Assembly: GCF_900103195.1 (NCBI RefSeq)
Contig: NZ_FMWU01000022.1
Coordinates: 58,793 to 122,792 of the forward strand
DNA: 64,000 bases
Reading direction: 5' to 3'
From: Methylobacterium sp. UNC378MF
Lineage (GTDB): Bacteria; Pseudomonadota; Alphaproteobacteria; Rhizobiales; Beijerinckiaceae
Shown: in pieces, positions 51,852-59,526 of the stretch
Numbering within the stretch: the first letter of the stretch is position 1
How the letters are laid out: every line of letters starts with the position of its first letter
Translations under genes and position numbers: made by a program
Notes under the pieces: generated by a model
Seen by the model: only the letters and a program-made list of their open reading frames with translations
Told to the model about the DNA's origin: nothing
The model's database searches: none

Positions 51852-53840
51852 TCACGCGGTTTCTGCGGCGGGCGAGAAGCCCAGATCGCGCAGCGCCGCG
51901 GCCGTCTCGGGCTCGCCGAGCAGTCTCAGGAAGGCCGCGAGCGCCGGCATCCCCTGGGAGTCCTCGCGATATGCCAGGTCGTAAGCCTCTTCCGTCAGCG
52001 GACGGAAGCCCAGCCCGTAGGCGTCCGCGACGCTTGCTATGGCCACGCCCCAGTCCGCCCTGCCTTGCGAGACCGCCGCGGCGACGGCGTTGTGCGAGCG
52101 CGGCTGGTTCCAGAACCCGGCCGGCCGGGCACCGTTCAGCAGCCCGTCGACGAGAAGGCGCGTGCCCGATCCGGCGTTGCGGTTGACCATAACGGCGTCG
52201 GGGTCGGCGAGCGCGGCGGCGACCGCGTCCGCGGCGTCCCGACCTTCGAACCTGACGTCGCCGCGGCGAAACACGACGCCCTGGAGGCGGCGCCAGCCGG
52301 GTGCGAGGGACATCCCCTCGGCGAGGAACGGGGCATTGTACCGGCCCGTCTCGGGATCGAAGAGGTGCATGGCGGCGACATCGCATTCGCCGCGCCGCAG
52401 GGCGGCGAGGCCGCCGGCCGACCCGACCCAGATGGTGCGGGCGCGGTAGCCGCGCTCGGCGAGCAGGCCGACCACCCGGTCCAGACCGATGCAATGGCTG
52501 CCGACGATCGTCAGGTCGGGCGCCCGAACGCCGGCGCCCAGGCGGACCACGGAGACGCCCTCTCCGGCTTCAATGCCCGCGCGCGCGGCTGGAACCGCGA
52601 AGAACCCGTCCGCCTGCGAGAAGGCGGTGACCGAACCCGAGCCCTTCGGCAGCGGCAGGGCCATCGTCCCCTCGGGACCGAGGGCGAGCGAGGTCATTAC
52701 GAACTCGGTGCGACCGAGCTCGGAGGGCACCCGCTGGGACACGCGCGCCTCGATCGTCTCGTCCTCCCGCGGCGGCAGCCCGGCGAGCGCCCGCACGAAC
52801 GGAACGACGAAGTCGTGGAAGGTGAACATCGCGGAGGTGGGGAACCCCGGCAGGACGATGATCGGCTTTCCCTGAACCACCGCCACGCAGAGTGGCTTCC
52901 CGGGCTTCAGGGCCACGCCGTGGAACAGGATCCCCGGCTCGCCGAGGCGGGACAGCACCCGGTGCGAGACGTCGCCGGCGCCTTTGGAGGTGCCTCCCGA
53001 CAGCACGACGAGGTCGCTGTCCCGCAGGGCTGATTGGAGGGCTCGCTCAAGGACGTCAGCATCGTCCCGCACAATCCCGAGCCGAACCGGTTCCCCGCCG
53101 TTTTCGGTCACCGCGGCCGCGATGATCGCGCCGTTCGAGTCGTAGATCGCGCCTTCAGGCAGGGGCTCGCCCGGTGCGACCAGCTCGTCCCCCGTGGAAA
53201 GGACCGCGACGCGCGGGCGGCTGGTGACGTCAACGGCCGCCAGACCGCACGCCGCCAGCATGCCAATTTCGCGGGCGGTGATCCGCGTTCCCTTGCGCAG
53301 CACCGTCTCGCCGCGTGCCATGTCGGCCCCGGCATATCCCACGAATTGCGCCGGCCGAACCGCGGTGAGAACATCGACGGCGAGGCTTCGGGCGTCGAAC
53401 TCCGAGTGCTCGATCATCACCACCGCGTCGGCACCGCGAGGGATCATGCCGCCTGTGGAGATCGGCGTCGCCGTTCCGGGCTGGACGACGACGGTCGGCG
53501 CGACGCCGCAGGCCAGGATTTCGCGGTTCAGCGTGAGACGCCGCGGGCTCGCCGGCCCGGCCCCTTCCGTGTCGGTCGCGCGCAGGGCGAAACCGTCGAC
53601 CAGGGAACGGTCGAAGGGCGGAACGTCCATCGGAGAGGCGACGTCGCGGGCAAGCACGCGCCCGAGCGCTTCTTCCAAGGGCACCGTCTCGGAAGGCAAG
53701 AGCGTGTGCGGAACCGCCGCCCGGAACTTGGTGAGCGCATCGTCCCGGCTCATTACCCTGAGAAATTGCTCCTGGCTTGAGGCCGCGGCGAGGCGCTCGG
53801 CGAAATCCGCCGCCTCGTCACGGTCTGCGTCGGCGCTCAC
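51852..53840 (-). CDS. MoeA fused to a periplasmic-binding-protein-like domain
   Basis: 662 aa. Residues 1-430 are a complete MoeA (PPFDRSLVDGFALRATD, PISTGGMIPRGADAVVMIEH, VAVLSTGDELVAPGEPL, VLSGGTSKGAGDVSH, IIVLPGFPTSAMFTFHDFVV). Residues about 440-660 are a binding-protein-like domain (VGSHCIGLDRVVGLLAERGY, MHLFDPETGRYNAPFLAEGM, VNRNAGSGTRLLVDGLL). The GTG start at 53840 overlaps the stop of the next moeA-type gene. The fusion suggests that the insertase carries its own sensor or holder for an oxyanion or cofactor. Probably W/Mo insertion; other roles possible. Confidence 0.85.
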   Translation of the reverse strand: MSADADRDEAADFAERLAAASSQEQFLRVMSRDDALTKFRAAVPHTLLPSETVPLEEALGRVLARDVASPMDVPPFDRSLVDGFALRATDTEGAGPASPRRLTLNREILACGVAPTVVVQPGTATPISTGGMIPRGADAVVMIEHSEFDARSLAVDVLTAVRPAQFVGYAGADMARGETVLRKGTRITAREIGMLAACGLAAVDVTSRPRVAVLSTGDELVAPGEPLPEGAIYDSNGAIIAAAVTENGGEPVRLGIVRDDADVLERALQSALRDSDLVVLSGGTSKGAGDVSHRVLSRLGEPGILFHGVALKPGKPLCVAVVQGKPIIVLPGFPTSAMFTFHDFVVPFVRALAGLPPREDETIEARVSQRVPSELGRTEFVMTSLALGPEGTMALPLPKGSGSVTAFSQADGFFAVPAARAGIEAGEGVSVVRLGAGVRAPDLTIVGSHCIGLDRVVGLLAERGYRARTIWVGSAGGLAALRRGECDVAAMHLFDPETGRYNAPFLAEGMSLAPGWRRLQGVVFRRGDVRFEGRDAADAVAAALADPDAVMVNRNAGSGTRLLVDGLLNGARPAGFWNQPRSHNAVAAAVSQGRADWGVAIASVADAYGLGFRPLTEEAYDLAYREDSQGMPALAAFLRLLGEPETAAALRDLGFSPAAETA

Positions 53841-54964
53841 ACGGCCCAAACCTTCGCCTCCTCGCCAGCCCGGAAGCCTTCGCTTTCCGGCTCGACCACG
53901 ATGATGCCGTCCGCCTGTACCAACCGGCTGAGAGGAACGCCGGCTCCGCCGAGTGGCTCGACGCCATCCGACACGCTTCGGACGAAGACGACCTCAGATA
54001 ACCCGATCGCCGAGACGATCTTCCGTACGAGGACATGCCGCCGGGGCGGGCGGTCCGGCGCGCCCGCGAGCCTGGCGATAAGAGGGCGGCCGAGTGCCAG
54101 GAACCCGGCGAGCGCCGCCTCGGGACGCCCGGGCACCAGAAGAACCGGCCTGCCGCCTGCGGAGCCGACGGCGGTGGTTTCACCGGGCCGCATGGCGATG
54201 CCGTGCGCGCGGACTTCTCCGGCGAGGGCGAGGGCCGCCGCGCTATGGTCCGAGCGGCCGAAACCGCTTCCCCCCACCACCAGCACCGCGTCTGCCGTGC
54301 CGCCGCGGATGGCCTCGACGATGTCCCGGACTCCCTGGGCGCGAACGGCCTCCGTCGCCCCGCCTGCCCGCGCGATCAGACGCCTCAGCAGGGGTGACAC
54401 GGTATCGAGGCTGGACGCGCCCGCGGTGATGACGCGCAAGAGTGGCTGACGGACGTCGACCGCCTTCAGACCGACCGCCTCCAAGACGAGCAGGTGAAGT
54501 GGCTCGATCTGGGTGCCCGCCTCCATCAACCTCTCGTTGCCAGCGACGTCGTCGCCTGCTCCGCGCACGCCTTCCCGCGTGGCGATGTCCGCGACGACCA
54601 TGCCGTCCGCAAATCCCTCCGGGGGTAAGACGGCATCGGTGCCGGAAGGCAGCGGCTGTCCCGCTTCGACCCATGGCGGTGGCCGCGCCAGGAAGATCGG
54701 CGCGTAGGCCGATGCGCCCCCCACCGAAGCGGCCTCGACCGCGAAGCCGTCTCGCATTGCAATCATGCTTACGGGCAGGGCGGAGCGCGCGATGACCGCT
54801 CCTGCGGCTATGCGTCCCAGCGCCGCTGAGAGCGTAACCGTCGCGGGGGCGACGGGAGCAGCCTCGCCGCTAAGCAGGTTCGCCGCCTCCCGAAGTGGGA
54901 TCAGGGCCGAGGACGCATTTCGGATCATCGTGGCGGCGATGCGCCATCCGAGTTCGATGATCAA
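53837..54964 (-). CDS. MoeA-like molybdopterin-metal transferase (short, diverged)
   Basis: 375 aa. MoeA-like order of domains but with changed motifs: VSMIAMRDGFAVEAASVGGA in place of the usual PPFxNSAMDGYA, PSGTDAVLPPEG, a Mog-like domain with VVGGSGFGRSDHSA in place of the normal TSGGVSVGD, and VLLVPGRPEAALAGFLALGR. Substitutions at the metal-insertion motif suggest an altered substrate or loss of activity. Coupled to the MoeA-binding-protein gene by a 4-base overlap. An alternative start is the ATG at 54928. Confidence 0.8.
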   Translation of the reverse strand: MIIELGWRIAATMIRNASSALIPLREAANLLSGEAAPVAPATVTLSAALGRIAAGAVIARSALPVSMIAMRDGFAVEAASVGGASAYAPIFLARPPPWVEAGQPLPSGTDAVLPPEGFADGMVVADIATREGVRGAGDDVAGNERLMEAGTQIEPLHLLVLEAVGLKAVDVRQPLLRVITAGASSLDTVSPLLRRLIARAGGATEAVRAQGVRDIVEAIRGGTADAVLVVGGSGFGRSDHSAAALALAGEVRAHGIAMRPGETTAVGSAGGRPVLLVPGRPEAALAGFLALGRPLIARLAGAPDRPPRRHVLVRKIVSAIGLSEVVFVRSVSDGVEPLGGAGVPLSRLVQADGIIVVEPESEGFRAGEEAKVWAV

Positions 54965-55099
54965 GGGCCGGCATCGGGAGCCCCTGTCATCCGCCGTTTC
55001 ACGACATCGACGACCGGTGCTTCCAAGCCCGCTCTAGCGCTTCGCGAACCCGATGTCGGTGGCCACCGCCTTCACTCGTTCCGGCTCGAGCTCCTTCCG
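54965..55099. other. Gap between divergent MoeA-like gene and moeA remnant
   Basis: About 135 bases with no feature recognised; should hold the promoter of the MoeA-like operon. No ModE-type box seen. Confidence 0.3.
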
Positions 55100-55351
55100 C
55101 TCGGAGTAGCGGTTGACCCGGCGTGCGCTGCCTTCGAGTACCAAAAGAAGTCGCGTCGGCGAGAATACGCGCGGGTCTGCCTGGAGCGCGGCACCGACCA
55201 TGCCCCCATGGCGAGCAAGATTCCCCGCAAAGGGGAGGGCGTGCTCAAATCCCTGACGTCGAGCGATGGCCTCGTGGAACTTCCTGACGCGACGACAACG
55301 GTCGCCTCGAGCGATATGCTCACCGACTATCCGCACGCGCTCCCCTGGTAG
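55100..55351 (+). pseudogene. Decayed C-terminal end of a moeA gene
   Basis: From 55133 to the TAG at 55349-55351 the plus strand reads FEYQKKSRRREYARVCLERG, then MASKIPRKGEGVLKSLTSSD, then GLVELPDATTTVASSDMLTD. These match the C-terminal MoeA domain (FxYRKKxGRREFVRA, GxGMLSSLTxSDGLVELPE, GDxVxF). A few poorly matching residues precede it from about 55100. No start or catalytic domain is left. It lies 100 bases before tupB and implies that the region once held another moeA. Confidence 0.65.
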
Positions 55352-55451
55352 GCATGACAGGTCCATTCGGCCGAACCTGCGTTTCGAGGTCGGACTCATC
55401 GGCTGATCTCGCTATCCGCCTCCTCCCATTCCTGAGGACCGGCCCGGGCGC

Positions 55452-56147
55452 ATGATGCAGACGCTCCAGGAAATCCTATCCCGCCTGTGCAGTCTGGATC
55501 GCGACGTGCTGGCGATCGCGTGGCTGTCGCTGCGTGTCAGCCTCACGGCCGTGGGCATCGGTCTCGTGCTCGGCATACCCCTGGGTGCGTTCGTGGCTGT
55601 CGCCCGATTTCCCGGTCGCAGCGCTGTGGTCGGCCTGCTGAACGCCTTTATGGGGCTGCCGCCGGTGCTCGTCGGCCTCGCCCTCTACCTCGTCCTCTCC
55701 CGCTCCGGTCCGCTCGGACCGCTCGGCCTGCTGTTCACCCCCGGCGCGATGATCGCGGCACAGGCGACACTCGCGACCCCGCTCGTCGCCGCCCTGACGC
55801 AGCAGGTCGTCGCAGACGCCCGGGTGCATCTTGGGGAGCAGTTGCGCTCCCTCGGGCTCTCCGCGCCGCGTCAGGCCGGCGCGATGATCTACGACGTGCG
55901 TTTCTCCCTCGTGACCGCGGCGCTCGCGGCGTTCGGCCGAGCGATCTCGGAGATCGGGGCGGTCCTCGTCGTCGGCGGGAATATCGACGGCTATACCCGC
56001 ACGATGACGACGGCGATCTCGCTGGAGACTCAGAAGGGCGATCTCAGCCTCGCCCTGGCGCTCGGCCTCGTACTGATCGGCCTCGTTCTGGTGGTGAATG
56101 TCGCCGTGGCCCTGCTCCGCCGGCACGCCGCACGGGTGTATGGATGA
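55452..56147 (+). CDS. tupB: Tungstate ABC transporter, permease TupB
   Basis: 231 aa, about five transmembrane helices. The EAA-type loop is LGEQLRSLGLSAPRQAGAMI and the TupB signature MGLPPVLVGLALYLVLSRSG is present. Inner membrane. ATG at 55452; the stop overlaps the tupC start (ATGA). With TupA and TupC forms a high-affinity uptake system selective for tungstate over molybdate. Confidence 0.9.
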   Translation: MMQTLQEILSRLCSLDRDVLAIAWLSLRVSLTAVGIGLVLGIPLGAFVAVARFPGRSAVVGLLNAFMGLPPVLVGLALYLVLSRSGPLGPLGLLFTPGAMIAAQATLATPLVAALTQQVVADARVHLGEQLRSLGLSAPRQAGAMIYDVRFSLVTAALAAFGRAISEIGAVLVVGGNIDGYTRTMTTAISLETQKGDLSLALALGLVLIGLVLVVNVAVALLRRHAARVYG

Positions 56148-56854
56148 GCGCGACGCCGGCCATCCGCCTCGAAGACGTGGCTCTGTCCCTCGACGGGCGA
56201 ACGGTGCTCGACCATCTCTGCCTGGAGGTCGCCTCGGGCAGCGTCACGGCCATCATCGGCCCGAACGGAGCGGGCAAGAGCGTCACCCTGAGGGTCATCG
56301 ACGGGCTCCTGCGACCCGACGGCGGAACGGTACAGGTCGACCCCCACCGGCGGGCCTTCGTGTTTCAGCGGCCGGCGCTGATCCGCGCAACCGCGGCCGC
56401 GAACGTCGCCCTGGCTCTCGGAGGCCTGCCCCGTCGCGCGCGCGCCGCACGGGTGGAGGAAGCGCTCGCCCGGGTCCGCCTCGCCGAGCGTGCACGCGAT
56501 GCCGCGACGCGATTCTCCGGCGGCGAGCAGCAGCGGCTGGCGCTGGCCCGCGCCTGGGCGGTCGAACCGGACCTGCTCCTCCTCGACGAGCCGACCGCGA
56601 ACCTCGACCCGGCTTCGACCGAGATCGTCGAGGGACTGGTGTCCGCGATGGCGCGAGCGGGCACCACGGTGGTGCTCGTCTCACACAATCTCGGGCAGGT
56701 GGCGCGCCTCGCCGACACCGCGATCGTGCTGGCCTCCGGCCGCGCCGTCGAGCATGGTCCAGCCCGCCAGATCCTGTTCTCGCCGCGCACCTCCGAGGCG
56801 CGGGCCTACCTCGCTGGGGAGTTGCCGTGGACCCCTTCCGTCGTCGCATCCTGA
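56144..56854 (+). CDS. tupC: Tungstate ABC transporter, ATP-binding protein TupC
   Basis: 236 aa. Walker A GPNGAGKSV, signature FSGGEQQRLALARAW, Walker B LLLLDEPTANLDPAS and the switch VVLVSHN are intact. The Thr/Ser after the Walker Lys is Ser. Overlaps tupB at the start and tupA (GTG at 56827) at the end, so all three are translated together. Confidence 0.9.
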   Translation: MSATPAIRLEDVALSLDGRTVLDHLCLEVASGSVTAIIGPNGAGKSVTLRVIDGLLRPDGGTVQVDPHRRAFVFQRPALIRATAAANVALALGGLPRRARAARVEEALARVRLAERARDAATRFSGGEQQRLALARAWAVEPDLLLLDEPTANLDPASTEIVEGLVSAMARAGTTVVLVSHNLGQVARLADTAIVLASGRAVEHGPARQILFSPRTSEARAYLAGELPWTPSVVAS

Positions 56855-57672
56855 CCCTGGGATTGGCCGCGCTCCTGAGCGCGGCTGGCCTCCTGCCGTC
56901 GGCTGACGCCGAACCGACCTCGATCGTCGTCGCCTCGACGACCTCGACCGAGCAGTCCGGCCTGTTCAAGCACATCCTCCCGCTCTTCCGGGAGACATCC
57001 GGGATCGACGTGAAGGTCGTCGCTCTGGGCACGGGCCAGGCGCTCGACGCAGCGCGCCGCGGCGATGCCGACGTGGTGCTGGTCCACGACCGTCCCGCCG
57101 AGGACAAGTTCCTCGCCGAGGGCTTCGCGAAGACGCGCTACGAAGTGATGTACAACGATTTCGTGCTGATCGGCCCGGCCTCCGACCCGGCCGGCGTGCG
57201 TGGCCTGGGCGTGCGTGAGGCCTTCGCCAAGCTCGCGGCCAGCAAGGCGGCGTTCGTGTCGCGCGGTGACCGCTCGGGCACCCACAGCGCCGAGCTGCGC
57301 GGCTGGAAGGAGGCGGGCGTCGATCTCGCGGCCGTGCGCGGTCCTTGGTACCGGGATGTCGGTCAGGGCATGGGCCCCGCGCTCAACGCGGCCTCAGCCC
57401 TCGGCGCCTACATCCTCGCCGACCGGGGGACGTGGCTCGCGTTCAAAAATCGCGCCGACCTGGTCATCCTGGTTCAGGGTGACCCGAGTCTGTTCAATCC
57501 CTACGGCGTGATGCTGGTGAACCCCGACAAGCACCCCGGCGTGAAGGCGAAGGAGGGGCAGGCCTTCATCGACTGGCTTGTCTCACCGGCGGGGCAGCAG
57601 GCGATCGCGGGCTACAAGGTCGGCGGCGAGCAGCTGTTCTTCCCGAGCGCCGGCGCGCTTGTGACGCGCTGA
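56827..57672 (+). CDS. tupA: Tungstate-binding periplasmic protein TupA
   Basis: 281 aa. Signal peptide of about 28 residues (ends PSADAEP), then the TupA hallmark VASTTSTEQSGLFKHILP, whose TTS motif binds the oxyanion, DADVVLVHDRPAEDKFLAEG and FVSRGDRSGTHSAELRGWKE. The start is the GTG at 56827 inside the end of tupC. Placement of the gene at the end of tupBC is unusual, as tupA is often first. Confidence 0.92.
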   Translation: MDPFRRRILTLGLAALLSAAGLLPSADAEPTSIVVASTTSTEQSGLFKHILPLFRETSGIDVKVVALGTGQALDAARRGDADVVLVHDRPAEDKFLAEGFAKTRYEVMYNDFVLIGPASDPAGVRGLGVREAFAKLAASKAAFVSRGDRSGTHSAELRGWKEAGVDLAAVRGPWYRDVGQGMGPALNAASALGAYILADRGTWLAFKNRADLVILVQGDPSLFNPYGVMLVNPDKHPGVKAKEGQAFIDWLVSPAGQQAIAGYKVGGEQLFFPSAGALVTR

Positions 57673-57740
57673 CCCGGTATCCACGAGTTGGGGGCCGAAC
57701 TGGCATCGGCGCGCGCTGTACCAGAAGGACAGAGGCAGCC
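57673..57740. other. Short gap after tupA
   Basis: No terminator recognised; nothing else seen. Confidence 0.3.
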
Positions 57741-58043
57741 GGCCGATCGCTCGACAGCATCACGCCCGAACGGCTGCGCAAGCGCCACTGGTAGGGGTAC
57801 CGCAAGACCATGGCGACAGGAGAGAGCCGCTATGGTGAGGGCGCTTTCCTGTCCGTCCCGGGCATCTGCAAGGATGGGCGGCAGATCGCGCTGGAGTTCA
57901 CCATCGTGCCGCTCAGAAACGAACAGGGGACGATGACCGGCATGGTAGCGGTGATACGGGATGTCACGATCCGCTTCACCGAACTGAAAGTGCTGAGAGA
58001 GCGTTTGGCCAAGGTCACCGAGGACCGTGCGGGTCCACCGTAG
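57741..58043 (+). pseudogene. PAS-domain pseudogene with in-frame stop
   Basis: The frame reads GRSLDSITPERLRKRHW, then a TAG at 57792-57794, then GYRKTMATGESRYGEGAFLS, VPGICKDGRQIALEFTIVPL and GMVAVIRDVTIRFTELKVLR. Together this is one PAS domain of the kind found in small sensors (KDGxxIxxEFTIVPLxD, GMxAVxRDVTxRFE). The stop and the loss of the N-terminal part mark it as broken. The part after the stop could still be translated from the ATG at 57810 (77 aa). Confidence 0.6.
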
Positions 58044-58057
58044 CGAGGGAGCTCATC

Positions 58058-58819
58058 ATGGTTGGGCGTTCAACCAAGCTGCCTGAGATGTCGCCGGAAT
58101 CCGCGGCTCCCGAACGCCCTGAGTTCGGCGCGTACAGCTCTCCACCCTGCTTCATGCATGAGCTCGGCCCCGAGCTCATCAGCCTGGAGGCGAAGCCTCA
58201 GCTTTCCGAATCGTGCCTCTCTGAAAAAGCCGCATCTGACTGGTCGAGCGTGCGGCAGTGGCGAAAGGAGACCCGCGCCGCTCTCATCGAGCAGCGGGCC
58301 AGCATCTCTGCCCAGGACCGCGCTGCCTGGAGTGAGCGCATCGAGCGGGCTCTCCGAGCCGCCCTACCTTCGGCATCAGTGATATTGATCGGCCTCTACT
58401 GGCCCTTCAAGGGCGAGTTCGATCCCAGACCTCTCCTGACAGAGCTGCGTAGAAGGGGAGCACGACTGGCGCTTCCGGTCGTCGTGGAGAAGGGGCGCCC
58501 TCTCCAGTTCCGAGTCTGGTCGCCGGGTGACCGCATGACCCGTGGCGTCTGGAACATACCCGTTCCCGCTGAGGGCGAGGCTGTCGATCCTGATGTTCTG
58601 ATAGCGCCGCTCGTCGGCTTCGATCAGGCTGGGTACCGCCTGGGATATGGCGGCGGCTTCTATGACCGGACCATCGCGTCCAGGTCGACGAAGCCACGGG
58701 TCATTGGCGTCGGCTTTGACCTTGCGCGGCTCGCGACGATTTACCCGCAGGCGCATGACGTTCCTATGGACATCATCGTGACAGAAGAAGGTGTCTGGCC
58801 AGACCCGGATCGATCTTGA
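58058..58819 (+). CDS. 5-formyltetrahydrofolate cyclo-ligase with N-terminal extension
   Basis: 253 aa. The C-terminal 185 residues are the full enzyme: WRKETRAALIEQRASISAQD, LIGLYWPFKGEFDPRPLL, LIAPLVGFDQAGYRLGYGGG followed by FYDRT. It makes 5,10-methenyl-THF from 5-formyl-THF with ATP. The first 65 residues carry YSSPPCFMHELGPELISLE, a motif also seen in small proteins of rhizobia, so this is a fusion. Good ribosome site AGGGAG before the ATG at 58058. The position after fdh and tup links C1-folate metabolism with formate. Confidence 0.87.
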   Translation: MVGRSTKLPEMSPESAAPERPEFGAYSSPPCFMHELGPELISLEAKPQLSESCLSEKAASDWSSVRQWRKETRAALIEQRASISAQDRAAWSERIERALRAALPSASVILIGLYWPFKGEFDPRPLLTELRRRGARLALPVVVEKGRPLQFRVWSPGDRMTRGVWNIPVPAEGEAVDPDVLIAPLVGFDQAGYRLGYGGGFYDRTIASRSTKPRVIGVGFDLARLATIYPQAHDVPMDIIVTEEGVWPDPDRS

Positions 58820-59526
58820 TCTCGCTGCGGAGCTGGGCTGGTGTACGCGTTGGATCGTTTCTTAGCCGATGCGGTCCCGGCCTGTTCTGAAGCAGGCCTG
58901 TGCGCTCTGGTCTATAAAGCTCTACTGAGTGCTTTTGGACCGCAGCAGGTCCGCTCTTCAAACGCGAGGAGACTGTCGTGACGGATCGCGAAGCACGATG
59001 GAGTGGAGCTCACCAATGGACGAGCCTCGCCAACCCCTGAATGGATGCTGTGCCCCCGTGTGTGGTCCATAGGCGGAGGGCGTGTCCCGCCGGCGGCAGA
59101 GCCGACCTTCAGGACGTGCAGGATGCCGCTGCTCACCCGCCTGTCGTCGACCCGAGGTTTGCCTGATTGGCCGTGGGGCAGATGTGGCTCGATCCGCGCC
59201 CAGGCCTCATCCGAGAGCCAGAACAGCCGTGCCATCGCGATCCTCCTGCGCTGGAAACCCCAATTCAGGAAAAAAACGCAAACGGTGGCAATTGGTTGTA
59301 TGAGTTCCCTACCGAAGCGTGGTCCCGAGTGGCCGTGTTAGGAGTACGCAGGATGACGGCAGGCCATGCCTGCCGTCGCGGTGGACCTGGATCAGGCCGG
59401 TGTGTTGTCCGGCGAGGCAGCCAAGGGAGGACCGTACGCTTCAACTCGCGAGAACGTTCCCGACCCCTCGATCGTTCTAAGCCCTGACCCCGATCGGCCT
59501 CGGGCCGCAGGCGGAGGAACCCATTG
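58820..59526. other. Intergenic stretch with IS5-type remnant
   Basis: About 700 bases. Apart from the IS5-type remnant at 59040-59235 no gene is supported. A kup promoter is expected near 59400-59500. Confidence 0.4.
59040..59235 (-). pseudogene. N-terminal remnant of an IS5-family transposase, frameshifted
   Basis: From the ATG at 59235: MARLFWLSDEAWARIEPHLP, then HGQSGKPRVDDRRVSSGILH, the conserved start of IS5-type transposases. After VLKVG the next conserved piece (RDTPSAYGPHT) is in another frame, and the DDE domain is absent. Confidence 0.65.

Noticed and set aside
55034..55399. 121-codon minus-strand frame before tupB
   Set aside because: The plus strand in the same place matches the MoeA C-terminal domain, so the minus frame is a shadow of that remnant.
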